DNA of 64,000 bases from Thermoproteota archaeon (lineage in GTDB: Archaea; Korarchaeota; JAOZGF01; JAOZFZ01), in assembly GCA_027492035.1 (NCBI GenBank), contig JAOZFT010000015.1:9540-73539 (forward strand), given 5' to 3'. The notes beneath the pieces are model-generated. The model saw only the letters and a program-made list of their open reading frames with translations, did no database searches and was not told where the DNA came from. Shown one piece after another: positions 47,694 through 56,940 of this stretch (position 1 is its first letter; each line of letters opens with the position of its first letter). The translations under genes and the position numbers were made by a program.

Positions 47694-49571
47694 CTAAATT
47701 ATTTCGGCTACTTTATATGGTAACTCATTGAAATTGTCAAGGAAAGTGTAGTTTCCATTTGTGGCCTTTGACAAGTCTTTACAAAGATCTACACTTTCTT
47801 TTCTTCCACCTCCAATTCCTACCTGTACAACATTTAGTTTATCAAATTTTTTAGCCACATGTCTTGGATCTTCCCCTCTCGTAACCCAACCATCCGTTAT
47901 GAGGATTCCTAATTTTTCACTTATATCTGCTCTTATGTTGGCTTCATCTAACTCATCTAAACCCTTCTTTAAAGCCGTTTCTATGTTTGTCAACCCGCCT
48001 GTTTTTAAATTCAAAATTTTCCTTATCACTTCAGTTAGTTCTTCCTGTTCAAACACAGATTTTACCACTTCAGGTTTATCCTTAAAAGATATAACTGAGC
48101 AGTAATCATCTTTAAATTTAATAAGTAACGTAGCTGCTGCAATAGCTGTCAAAACTATTTTTTCCCTTTGCATGGAATTGCTTGTATCCAGCATCACAGC
48201 CACTCCAACTTTCCTCGGAATTTTCTGCATACACACTATGTCTTGGTAATCAATCACTTTTTTACCTATTAAGTTTTCAAAGGTTAAATCTTCATCTATT
48301 TCTTCCAATCCAGGAACAAATTCACTTCTTTCTTTACGTACTCTTCTAATCCTTTTTCCAGCTATTCTATGAGCAATCTCTAAAACCATTTTTATAATTA
48401 AATCCTCGATTTTCCTTTTTGTTACCGCATCTAAAGCTCTTTCACTAAGTAAAGAATAAATTTTTATAACTGGCCATTCATAACCTTCTTTTTCAGCTTT
48501 CAAAACCAAATTTAAAACTTCATCATCACTTAATTTCTCAATAAAACCCGGTTTTTCAATTGCTTCCTTAACAGCTTCAATTATTTTTGTGTTCCGTTCC
48601 CGGAAAGAAACCCCTTGTTTTTTCCTATTTTCCACAATGTTTTGTCCTTGTTTAAGTTTATTGCTATTGACTCCCCAGTTTTCATTTTTAGGTGTGAAGG
48701 GGTTACTACCCCAGTTAAGTTCTTTAAGAACAGAATAGACTATTTCTTTTATTATCTCGCTCAATTTCTTTTCCGTCTTACCTATTAAAGCAACTTTTGT
48801 GTACATTGCTGAAACAGCTAAGTTTACGATTAGTTCAGGGTTTAAGTCAGGGTTTCTTCTATTTTTCACTAGTTCGACAAAATCTACAGCTCCCCTAATT
48901 GAGGCTCCATGTCTAAATTCAGGATGGACCCTTGTTTTTCTCATAATCTTGACAGCAAGTGTAAGTACTTTTCGGTCTTCGAACCCTGTTTCCTTCCTGA
49001 CAATATCTATTTCCTCTTCTTCGCTTTGGTAACTTAACCCTATCCACACGAATCGGTCTCTAAGTGCTTCACTTAACCTGCTTGTGCCAACGTACTCTTG
49101 GGGATTTTGTGTAGCTATAACCAGAAAACCTTCCTTAGCCTTTATTACACCTATTTTTGGAATGATAATTTGTTTTTCATCCATTGCAGGAAGCAAAACA
49201 TTCTGTGTTCCCTCAGGCATTCTGTTAAGTTCATTTATGAAAAGAACACCACCCTCTATCATTGCTTGAGTCAAGGGGCCTGGTATGAAGGACTTCCAGC
49301 TGTACCCTTTAGATAAGACAATTGGAGGATCAAACCAACCTGTTAATTTGTGTTCAGTGTACCTTTCATCGCCATCCACCCGGTAAATTTTTCTCCCTAA
49401 GAAATTGGCTACAGCTGCAGCTAAAGTTGTTTTCCCTATACCTACAGGGCCTTCAAGTAAAACATGTTTATTTGAAAGTGCAGCATTTAAGATGTTTTTC
49501 AGTTCCTCTTCTCTACCAATAATCCTATATTTCCTCTTTATCTTCTTTATGGCTTCCTCTAAATTGAACAT
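47694..49571 (-). CDS. Fused MoxR AAA+ ATPase-VWA domain protein
   Basis: A 625-residue protein. Residues about 15-260 are a MoxR-type AAA+ domain with Walker A GPVGIGKTT, Walker B GGVLFINELNRMP and ATQNP sensor. A linker follows, and from about 445 a von Willebrand A domain with MIDAS motif DTSNS and a later ITDG. MoxR/VWA pairs insert metals or rebuild enzymes (chelatases, CbbQ/CbbO, NorQ/NorD). Here both are on one chain with an intact ATP site. I start at the ATG at 49571 with CAGGGAAG upstream. Its position after an MtmB-like gene suggests it activates the methyltransferase or its corrinoid protein; a cobalt chelatase role is the main alternative. Confidence 0.88.
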   Translation of the reverse strand: MFNLEEAIKKIKRKYRIIGREEELKNILNAALSNKHVLLEGPVGIGKTTLAAAVANFLGRKIYRVDGDERYTEHKLTGWFDPPIVLSKGYSWKSFIPGPLTQAMIEGGVLFINELNRMPEGTQNVLLPAMDEKQIIIPKIGVIKAKEGFLVIATQNPQEYVGTSRLSEALRDRFVWIGLSYQSEEEEIDIVRKETGFEDRKVLTLAVKIMRKTRVHPEFRHGASIRGAVDFVELVKNRRNPDLNPELIVNLAVSAMYTKVALIGKTEKKLSEIIKEIVYSVLKELNWGSNPFTPKNENWGVNSNKLKQGQNIVENRKKQGVSFRERNTKIIEAVKEAIEKPGFIEKLSDDEVLNLVLKAEKEGYEWPVIKIYSLLSERALDAVTKRKIEDLIIKMVLEIAHRIAGKRIRRVRKERSEFVPGLEEIDEDLTFENLIGKKVIDYQDIVCMQKIPRKVGVAVMLDTSNSMQREKIVLTAIAAATLLIKFKDDYCSVISFKDKPEVVKSVFEQEELTEVIRKILNLKTGGLTNIETALKKGLDELDEANIRADISEKLGILITDGWVTRGEDPRHVAKKFDKLNVVQVGIGGGRKESVDLCKDLSKATNGNYTFLDNFNELPYKVAEII

Positions 49572-49641
49572 TAGACTTCCCTGCAAAAATGATTAGTAAG
49601 TACTAAGTTGCTAATGCTTCTTTAAAAAAAGAGGAAGGTAT

Positions 49642-51027
49642 TTATTTGTACCACTCTATTCCGATATCACTTAACTCCCTTTTAACTGATTCATATATTT
49701 TAATGTAACTTTTTGCGGGTTTCACCCTCTTTATGTCATAGCATTCTTGGAATTTTTTACCTAAGGGGGCGTTCTTGATTTTGTCACTATATTTCTTCAA
49801 AATCTCTTTCACGATAACGTTTGCATCTGTTCTTTTCATTCCCAATACTGAATACGCTATTTCAGCCGCAAATTTAGGTTCTAAAGGTGTGAAATAATCT
49901 TCATGCTTGTTTTTAGCCACCCCTACTGCCTCTATGTGGCCGCCGGAAACAATTGGTGAAATTACTGACGCAGCGGTTTCGTAGAGAACCATGTCAGTAT
50001 GAGGCCCTGCAGCCACATACACCAAAGGAATGGTTAAAAAGTTTGTGTTAAGGCTTACAGCTTGGGTGTAGACCGAATTTACCCAGATCAAGTCAGGGGT
50101 TGTGTTACAGACGTGCCATATGTGTAGAGGGAAGGGGCTGAAATAAACAGCTTTAAAAACAAGGCTTCCTAAAAAGTGATGTGCAACTGTTGAAACAGCT
50201 GACCCTTCAGGTCCTCCAGCGTATCCACCAACCATTGGGGAGAAGTCGATGTCAATGGGTGCACCAAAGGACATTATGGTACATGCTTTGTTTAATCTGT
50301 CAAAATCAACTTTCATAGGATCAAGAACCCCTATCATGAACCCATCTGACTGCCTTAGTCCATATTTTGGATGTAAAGCAGCTGCGAGAGAAACAGCTGA
50401 TTCAGCTGTCGAAAGGGTGTTCATGATAGGTATACCAGGTCTTCCAACTCTTCTCATTCCTTCTCTAGCTAAAACAGCATTTCTTATAGCTCCCAAAACC
50501 TCTAAAGGTGACCTGGGTCTAATTCTCATTCCATTCACATTAGTTAAAGCAGGGGTGGTGATAGAGTTTGTTTCAGGTATAGAGGCATACCCTTCCATCA
50601 ATGCTAGAAATATAGCTTCAGAAGATACTGGCCCACCTGCTGCACCTAAGAAGCACCATGGAGACTGTTTATCTTCAGGTTTTCTAGGCATCAATGCTTT
50701 TCTATCGTTTCCTTCTCCGAAATAAACCTTTTTTGGGGCTTTTCTCAATTCTTCCTTAACTTCCTCCTCACTAAACTTTATTACTCTACCAGTGTCAACA
50801 CAATAGGCACCTGTTTCAACAAAGAATTCAAAAGCTGCATTAAAAACGTCTTTAGCCAAGCCGTTATCAGCTGGAACCAGTTCTTCACCGTCATACTTTA
50901 TGTCATACTCCTTTACCTTCTCTCTTAAGTTTTTTGAATAAATTCTTAGTTCATAATCTCTTGGAAGTACAGGTTTACCTGTTAAAGCTTTCTCCATCAC
51001 ATCTAAAAACGTAACCAATTCTATCAC
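49642..51027 (-). CDS. MtmB-like methyltransferase with Met in place of pyrrolysine
   Basis: A 461-residue homologue of monomethylamine methyltransferase. GAYCVDTGRVIKF, the GRPG turn (195-198), VGGYAGGPEGSAV, GPHTDMVLYETAAS and the C-terminal GKKFQECYDIKRVKP all match the family. In methanogens codon 202 is amber for pyrrolysine; here the aligned residue is Met202 (codon at 50422-50424, ATG). It therefore belongs to a pyrrolysine-free branch and may use a different substrate than monomethylamine. It follows a corrinoid protein gene by four bases. Start is GTG at 51027; a TTG at 51018 is possible. Confidence 0.92.
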   Translation of the reverse strand: MIELVTFLDVMEKALTGKPVLPRDYELRIYSKNLREKVKEYDIKYDGEELVPADNGLAKDVFNAAFEFFVETGAYCVDTGRVIKFSEEEVKEELRKAPKKVYFGEGNDRKALMPRKPEDKQSPWCFLGAAGGPVSSEAIFLALMEGYASIPETNSITTPALTNVNGMRIRPRSPLEVLGAIRNAVLAREGMRRVGRPGIPIMNTLSTAESAVSLAAALHPKYGLRQSDGFMIGVLDPMKVDFDRLNKACTIMSFGAPIDIDFSPMVGGYAGGPEGSAVSTVAHHFLGSLVFKAVYFSPFPLHIWHVCNTTPDLIWVNSVYTQAVSLNTNFLTIPLVYVAAGPHTDMVLYETAASVISPIVSGGHIEAVGVAKNKHEDYFTPLEPKFAAEIAYSVLGMKRTDANVIVKEILKKYSDKIKNAPLGKKFQECYDIKRVKPAKSYIKIYESVKRELSDIGIEWYK

Positions 51028-51031
51028 TTCC

Positions 51032-51697
51032 TCACTTCTTCTTTTTTTCTAAAAGAGTAGCCGCCACTTTAACTGCATCCGTTGCAGTTTCTCCATACCC
51101 ATCCGCGCCTATTTGTTCAGCCCATTCTGGAGTTGTTGGTCCTCCTCCAACTAAGACTATATATTTCTCTCTTACTCCTTGGGCCTTTAAGTATTCAATA
51201 ACATCTTTTTGTCCGCCAATGGTTGAGGACATTAAAGCTGAAACAGCTATTATATTTGCCCCGAATTTCTCTGCTTCTGTGTAAAATTTAGCTGCTGGAA
51301 CATCCACCCCTAAATCCAAAACATCGAAACCGTTAACTTTCAGCATTGTTGCCACTACATTTTTTCCTAATTCATGAATATCTCCCATCACTGTACCAAT
51401 TACGACTTTACCCTTCTTCTCCTCAAGTTTTGCAGTTTTAGGTATATGGGGAAGCAATATTTTCAAGGCCTTATCCATAGCTTCACCAGCCATCATCAAA
51501 TCTGTTAAGAATATTTCCATTTTTTCAAATTTTTCCCCTACAATTTTCATTCCTTCAGCCAGTCCCTTCTCTATTGCTTCTAAAGGATTAATGTTTGCTT
51601 TAATTATTTCCTTGGATAAATTAACTACCTCATCTTCATCTATTTCAATAATAGCCTTCTTTAACTTGTCAATTAGCTCAGCGCCCTTATTACTCAT
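51032..51697 (-). CDS. Methylamine-type corrinoid protein (MtmC/MttC family, copy 2)
   Basis: A 221-residue cobalamin carrier with an N-terminal helical cap and the axial histidine in GDIHELG (Asp106, His108, Gly111), followed by SALMSSTIGGQKDVIE and VGGGPTTPEWAEQIGADGYG. Start at the ATG at 51697 with GAGAGGTGA upstream. It heads the operon corrinoid protein, MtmB-like, MoxR-VWA, DUF2284. It is clearly paralogous to 38818-39474. Confidence 0.95.
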   Translation of the reverse strand: MSNKGAELIDKLKKAIIEIDEDEVVNLSKEIIKANINPLEAIEKGLAEGMKIVGEKFEKMEIFLTDLMMAGEAMDKALKILLPHIPKTAKLEEKKGKVVIGTVMGDIHELGKNVVATMLKVNGFDVLDLGVDVPAAKFYTEAEKFGANIIAVSALMSSTIGGQKDVIEYLKAQGVREKYIVLVGGGPTTPEWAEQIGADGYGETATDAVKVAATLLEKKKK

Positions 51698-51941
51698 TTA
51701 CTCTTTCACCTCTCGGGTTCCCCCCTCCTGTAAAAATTTTAAATAATTGATGTTATTTTAGGAATAAGTGCCAAAAAATATTTTTAAATTTAACTTTTTT
51801 CTCTCTCCTAAGGATCAGTTAAGAAGATTTCTGGAAGAATCTTAATTGGAGGGTAGCCGTGAAAATTAAAGAATAGAAATTGAAGGGAAAAACTTAATTA
51901 AGACAACTTCTGCATTTCCCCCAATTTTTTGCTTTTTGTTT

Positions 51942-52830
51942 TTAAACTATGTTTTCCATGCCTTTAAGGTCATAGAGAATTAAGTTCAGGTTTTCAATTT
52001 TTATTTTTTCTTTTCCTTGGATTTCTCTTGTTATTAAGCAATAGGTTTTCTCTTTTATTTCAATTTCTTCAGCTTTGGCTTTAAGTTTTTTCAGGATTCT
52101 TATTGTTTCTAACGGTTTCAGGACCCCTCATTTTACCTCTGCCAATATTGCTTTATCTTTGGATTTGTTAATGGCTAACAAATTTATTTCAGCAGGATTT
52201 CCTCTTTTTGTTTTCCACCATTACCCCCAATCTTGGTTATTGTGAAAGATAGATTCCTGTTCTCTAAAAGAAACTTTTTTAGCTACTTCCTTGAAAATCT
52301 GTCTCATATAATGCGAGTATCCCCTCTTAATATTCTTTAAAAGGCCCCCTCCCCTATTAAGTCCTTATTTGGATAATGTAACGGAACCAGAAATTGAAGT
52401 AATTATCTTTGAGTTTGTAGAGCCTTTTCTTAGCGACTGGTTTTTCTAGAACAGGGGTTTCATAAGAAACTATCTCTAAGGTTCGGAGTGTTTCTAGATA
52501 ACGTGTAACAGCAGCTCTGTCCAGGCCTGTTGTTTCAGCTATTTCATTCACTTTTCTTCAGCCTTCAGCCACAGCCTTAAATATCAACTTGTAATTCCTT
52601 GTTTCCCTTAACTCTTGTCTGAGAAGATTTTCAGCTTCTTCATACGGCTCCCCTCAAGAGAAGCCTATCTACATTCTCCCAAAATGTGAGATTTGGTTTT
52701 AACTTAACTAAATATGCAGATATTCCCCCCATGGAACCGTATACACGCAAAAACATCTGAGTAACTATATCCAAGCACAAATTCCCTTGTAGCTTACGTT
52801 GTTCTTGTCTTGATTTTCTTCTTCATCCAC
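51942..52830 (-). pseudogene. Decayed archaeal ATPase (PF01637/DUF234 type)
   Basis: Fragments of one gene can be followed on the minus strand across frames: VYGSMGGISAYLVKLKPN, TFWENVDRLLL, EEAENLLRQELRETRNYKL, a winged-helix part NEIAETTGLDRAAVTRYLETL, FNFWFRYI then NKDLIGEGAF in another frame, then GNPAEINLLAINKSKDKA, and a tail to 51942. I count in-frame stops at 52558-52560 and 52128-52130, another in the DWG-stop-WW segment, and at least three frameshifts. The order matches the C-terminal half of archaeal AAA ATPases with a DUF234 domain. The N-terminal ATP-binding part is missing or unrecognisable. Confidence 0.88.
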
Positions 52831-53043
52831 CAATTTACGTAACATGTGTCACGATAATTATTTTAAACTATTTTACTAAATTATTAACAGTATTAGCGAG
52901 AAAAGGTAAGTAAAAGAAATGAAAAGGTTTGATAGAGGATGGGTCGTAATTATTTAAAGGATTTTTTTAAAATAAATTTTTTAAATCTAAATGGAGGATT
53001 GCGTCCTTAATTTTTCAGAAAAAGTGTTGTAGAGGTTTTTAAA

Positions 53044-53574
53044 TTGAAAAAGTTGAAAGGGAGAAGGATGGTTTTTCTCGTTGCAGACCTAACCTATGAT
53101 GATGAATTATTTTTTCCTTATTACTGGCTGAAATGGGAAGGAGCGGAAACTGAAATTTCTGGACTTTCAGAAACCCACATCTCAAGGTTTGGCCGTGAAA
53201 TAAAAACAGATTTGTTAGTTAACCAGTTAAAACCTGAAAATTATGATGCAGTAATCATTCCAGGTGGTTTCGGCCCTGATAAACTAAGAACAAACAAATT
53301 TGTGCTTCGATTCGTTAAGTCAATGTTTGAAATGAGGAAGCTGGTGGCTGCAATTTGCCACGGTCCACAAGTTCTTATTTCTGCAGGAATAATTAAAAAC
53401 AAAACCTTGACTTGCCTAGATAGAATTGCAGTGGATGTGGTGAATGCAGGAGGAAAATACGTTAATAAAGAAGTTGTTAGAGACGGAAATTTAATTACTT
53501 CAAGAAATCCTTACGACTTACCAGCTTTCACAACGGCTATAATTGAGTTTTTTATAAGGGAAAAGGAACCTTAA
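53044..53574 (+). CDS. DJ-1/PfpI family protein
   Basis: A 176-residue protein of the PfpI/PH1704 group (deglycase or intracellular peptidase activity has been reported for relatives). The nucleophilic Cys is in AAICHGPQ and the supporting Glu in YDDELFFPYYWLKW; GGFGPDKLR is the glycine-rich turn. TTG at 53044 fits the family N terminus LKGRRMVFLVAD; an ATG at 53068 with GGGAG upstream is the alternative. It likely protects proteins against glyoxal-type damage. Confidence 0.88.
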   Translation: MKKLKGRRMVFLVADLTYDDELFFPYYWLKWEGAETEISGLSETHISRFGREIKTDLLVNQLKPENYDAVIIPGGFGPDKLRTNKFVLRFVKSMFEMRKLVAAICHGPQVLISAGIIKNKTLTCLDRIAVDVVNAGGKYVNKEVVRDGNLITSRNPYDLPAFTTAIIEFFIREKEP

Positions 53575-53597
53575 AAGTTTAATTTTGGGGACTTTCC

Positions 53598-55271
53598 TTG
53601 TTTATTGAATTTAAAAAAATCAAAATCTACTCTGACTCAGTTAAAACACTCTACTTTACAGTGGAGAGCTTAACTAGGTTAATGAGGAAAGTGCCTGAAC
53701 TGAAAAAACTTGAAAACCTGATCCTGTACGTTGGAAACCCAAGAAACATGCTTCATGATTTAAGGAAAGAATTGTCGAGTAAGGGTTTAAATCTGCTGCA
53801 GCAAGAGCTGGAAATTAGAGGGCTAAGTTTAAGTTTTAGAGATAAGGAAAATGAAATTGTGTTGGTAAACCTTGAAGATGCAACATTAACTGGTGCAGAA
53901 GGTTCAAAAGAATCATGGATGAAATCCTTCACCGGAGTTTTAGCCCATGAAATAATTCATTCAATCCAAAGAGAACTGGGTTTTGAAGAACTTATGAACA
54001 AGGCTTTAGAGGAGACGTATTACATTCTTGAAGAAATAATGGAAAGTGAAAAATTGAAAACTCCTGAGTTTAAAAAATCTTTTCTAGAGTTCGTTAAAAC
54101 AGCTTTGCTTTCACTTAAAGATTTAGCAGTAAACACTTACATGATTGACTGCAGTTTAAAGGATGAATGCTTAGCTTATCAATTTGAAGATTTCAAAAAG
54201 GGGAAAGGTGAACTAAAACCACAATTTTACGACTTTAAACCTGGAAAGAAACCTAAAAAGGAGGAAATACTGAAAATCCTGGAGGCTCTTGAATTCGAAA
54301 TAATGCTTTTACCCTCTTGGCTTCCCTTCTCTATAGAAGCATCATCCTACGCTGAAAAACTACTTCAAACCCTAAATCTATACTACAGATCATCAACAAA
54401 AAACATAGCTTTACAGATGGGTTTCATAGAGCCATTTTACCTCTATAGTTTCTCTTATAGTGAAAATTTCTACAAAAAATATTTCTACTTCCTTTACTCA
54501 CTACTCTACGAAATAATTACTGGTAAACCATTCTTTGTCCTACATATAGCTGACGCGTTTAAAGTGTTTGAAGAGGAACCATTCGAAAATAAAGAAACAG
54601 TTGAGAGTACTCTACTGAAATCAGCATATTTAGGGCTTCAAAACGATGCCAGACACAGCGAAGAATTTAAAATAGTTGAGGAAGAACTTAAACAGAAACT
54701 GTCAGCTGCAGAATGGGAAGAGTGGATTGAAATAAAAAATAAGTATACTCCATCTGACTTAATTAAACTACCTGTGTTAATTTTGATAAATGAAGGAATG
54801 AAAAAACTGTTAAGCAACAAAAAGACACATTTAATCCAAGCAGCTTTAAGCTTAAGTTTAACAGGTGCCTTTATCTACAACAACGAAGTTTTTAAGAAAG
54901 TAGCTGAGCATTTAAAATTTAAGGAAGTGCCTAAAAATATCTGGGATGTAGTAACCAACCTCCTTCTAGCCTACACCTTCTTGTCAACAAATATTCATGG
55001 GGAAAAATTCAGGAAGAGACATGTAGTACAGCTTGTTGAATCATTGAGGAAATTTAAGGTTCCACCAAGTTACCCAAATTTAAAATTTGCATTTGAAGTT
55101 TTCTGGGAAGCTAAGAAACCAAAAAAATCAATTGAAAAATTCACTCAAGTAATAATTCACTTAGCTCAAGTGTACGGCGTGAAAGTTGAACTTCACCCCA
55201 CCGTATTCGCTGCTTTACTGGCTGCCAACTGGGAAACGGATGACATTAAAAAGGTAATTTTAGGGATTTAA
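53598..55271 (+). CDS. Unrecognised protein with an HExxH motif
   Basis: A 557-residue protein, mostly helical by composition, with one zincin-like motif LAHEIIHSIQRE near residues 116-127. A possible third metal ligand (Glu in CLAYQFEDF) lies near 194. There is no signal peptide. I do not recognise the family. It is followed by a second, small HExxH protein on the same strand after 10 bases, so they may work together in proteolysis or stress response. TTG start after a 23-base gap from the PfpI gene. Confidence 0.7.
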   Translation: MFIEFKKIKIYSDSVKTLYFTVESLTRLMRKVPELKKLENLILYVGNPRNMLHDLRKELSSKGLNLLQQELEIRGLSLSFRDKENEIVLVNLEDATLTGAEGSKESWMKSFTGVLAHEIIHSIQRELGFEELMNKALEETYYILEEIMESEKLKTPEFKKSFLEFVKTALLSLKDLAVNTYMIDCSLKDECLAYQFEDFKKGKGELKPQFYDFKPGKKPKKEEILKILEALEFEIMLLPSWLPFSIEASSYAEKLLQTLNLYYRSSTKNIALQMGFIEPFYLYSFSYSENFYKKYFYFLYSLLYEIITGKPFFVLHIADAFKVFEEEPFENKETVESTLLKSAYLGLQNDARHSEEFKIVEEELKQKLSAAEWEEWIEIKNKYTPSDLIKLPVLILINEGMKKLLSNKKTHLIQAALSLSLTGAFIYNNEVFKKVAEHLKFKEVPKNIWDVVTNLLLAYTFLSTNIHGEKFRKRHVVQLVESLRKFKVPPSYPNLKFAFEVFWEAKKPKKSIEKFTQVIIHLAQVYGVKVELHPTVFAALLAANWETDDIKKVILGI

Positions 55272-55281
55272 CATTGAGAAA

Positions 55282-55704
55282 ATGTTTCTCAAACATTCAC
55301 CAACTGAATTTTTCAAAAAGGGAGATGCAGTGAACGAGAAAGATAAAAGCAAAGTTGTTCAACTTATTCTTGACGGTGAAGTGGAAAAAGCATTAAAAAT
55401 TGTTTGTGACAGTTACGGAAGAAAAATTCCTAAATTGAAAGTTGGAAAAGTGAAAAGACACAGCAAGGCTTTAGCTGTTTATGTCCCTAGAAAAGCGACG
55501 ATATTCCTTTCTAAAGGATCCTTGGCAAGAAATCCTTTCATTATTTTGCATGAACTTTACCATCACCTTAGGTTCTCTAATGGAAAACATAAAGGTACAG
55601 AAAAGTATGCTAACGAATTCGCTTTATCATTCATAAAATCCTACGTTTTAAACTTTTTAAAAAAGAAAGGAGCTACTGGAAAAAAAAGTAACCAGTTTCT
55701 GTAA
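55282..55704 (+). CDS. Small HExxH protein, putative zinc metallopeptidase
   Basis: A 140-residue protein with ILHELYHHLRF near residues 92-102, an HExxH motif with one more His directly after it, and a later GTEKYANEFALSF that could supply the third ligand (Glu or Asn region). The length and motif resemble ImmA/DUF-type mini-zincins. It forms a tandem with 53598-55271. ATG start. Substrate unknown. Confidence 0.75.
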   Translation: MFLKHSPTEFFKKGDAVNEKDKSKVVQLILDGEVEKALKIVCDSYGRKIPKLKVGKVKRHSKALAVYVPRKATIFLSKGSLARNPFIILHELYHHLRFSNGKHKGTEKYANEFALSFIKSYVLNFLKKKGATGKKSNQFL

Positions 55705-55748
55705 AAGTTAAGTAAGAAATCTAGCGCTGTCGATTATTGTTAACGTAA

Positions 55749-55767
55749 TCTTTCCTGAACGGAAAGA
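55749..55767. terminator. Hairpin between convergent genes
   Basis: TCTTTCC and GGAAAGA form a 7-base stem with a five-base loop in the gap between the convergent genes ending at 55704 and 55833. It may end or protect either transcript; archaeal termination does not need a hairpin. Confidence 0.4.
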
Positions 55768-55832
55768 GTTGCATAAAGTAACTTAATAGGAAAGGAACCT
55801 TATCTATTTTGAACAAAACTAAGGAACATAAC

Positions 55833-56891
55833 TTATTTTGTAATTGTTTCAATTTTACAAACATCACTTGATTTTTCAAGCACTCTATTTATAACTATTT
55901 CCACAATAACTTTACAGAGGTAAGGGATCTGTTCCAAGTTCGACTTAAAGTTTTCTAGATTAGCAACCACCTTTGTCTTTTTTTCGTTCTTAATTATTTC
56001 TTCACTTACTTTTGAACTCAAGCTTTTTATTAAGTCAGCTTCCTCTATTGCTTCACTAGCTAAATATATATCCATTTTATAAAGTGCCTCCATTGTTTTA
56101 TCCAACACTTTTCCCACGAATCCGCTGAAATTTAATAGTTCTTTAATGAGTTCTTTGTTGCAACTGCATTTTAAAGGTTCAAGGGATAGAATTGCTTTCG
56201 CCATTTTTTCAATGTTATCAGCTATAAGCTCCAAGTTCTTAGCTATTGTTCTGTTACCTATTATATGGTCAATAGACTCTATCCCAACCTCCTTTCTGAT
56301 TTCCTTGTTGTGAAGCGAAATTATGAGTTGCCTAACAACGAACCAGTAAATCCGGTCTACTTCATCTTCTAAATGGAAAACTTCATCTAACAAATCTGGT
56401 TTTGATTCACTAAACGCAGTCATTACCTTTTCAAACATCACTGAAATTATTGAATGCATTCTTTTAAATAAACCGTAAATCGGGAATTTGGAAGGGTCAA
56501 CAAAACACTGAATAACAACTTTTTTAGGGGTTTGTTCAATAACCCCTATCCCTGACAATCTATTAATTAACTTCTGAATTTCTTTAAGATATTCTTGCTT
56601 AAGTTTATGTTTAGAAACAATACTTATTGTGTCATGGCCGGTGACGTAACAACCAGTAAGAAGCCTTGTTACAAGTTTAGGTTTCTTACATGAATCAGAG
56701 AATATTGTACATTTTGTCACTTTATTTTTCCTTTGGTTTTTAAAACCCGGGTAAATCTTTAGCGATCCATCTTCTCTTCTTTCGATTGTTACTATTTCCC
56801 CAGGCTTTAGCCCTGTTTCTTCCACCCAACTTTTAGGTAAGGAAACAACGAGAGTTGAGCGTCCTAACTTCTGGGTTTTACGTACCTCCAA
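55833..56891 (-). CDS. AbrB-PhoU domain regulator
   Basis: A 352-residue protein. Residues 1-50 are a SpoVT/AbrB-like swapped-hairpin domain (KLGRSTLVVSLPKSWVEETGLKPGEIVTIE). From about 130 on are two PhoU-type helical bundles with paired acidic residues (LEDEVDRIYWFVVRQ, EEADLIKSLSSKV). Archaeal proteins of this build are linked to phosphate uptake control. No phosphate transporter is next to it. I use the TTG at 56891 with GGAGGTA upstream; the longer start at 56906 overlaps that site. Confidence 0.85.
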   Translation of the reverse strand: MEVRKTQKLGRSTLVVSLPKSWVEETGLKPGEIVTIERREDGSLKIYPGFKNQRKNKVTKCTIFSDSCKKPKLVTRLLTGCYVTGHDTISIVSKHKLKQEYLKEIQKLINRLSGIGVIEQTPKKVVIQCFVDPSKFPIYGLFKRMHSIISVMFEKVMTAFSESKPDLLDEVFHLEDEVDRIYWFVVRQLIISLHNKEIRKEVGIESIDHIIGNRTIAKNLELIADNIEKMAKAILSLEPLKCSCNKELIKELLNFSGFVGKVLDKTMEALYKMDIYLASEAIEEADLIKSLSSKVSEEIIKNEKKTKVVANLENFKSNLEQIPYLCKVIVEIVINRVLEKSSDVCKIETITK

Positions 56892-56940
56892 GCAGCATAC
56901 CTCCAATTTCCTCTAAATTTTAACTTTTTAAATTCGAGGT

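Noticed and set aside
18216-51027. Pyrrolysine (amber) codons in the methyltransferase genes
   Set aside because: All four methyltransferase frames are continuous without TAG, and TAG serves as a normal stop (for example the gene ending at 41810). No pyl genes were seen.
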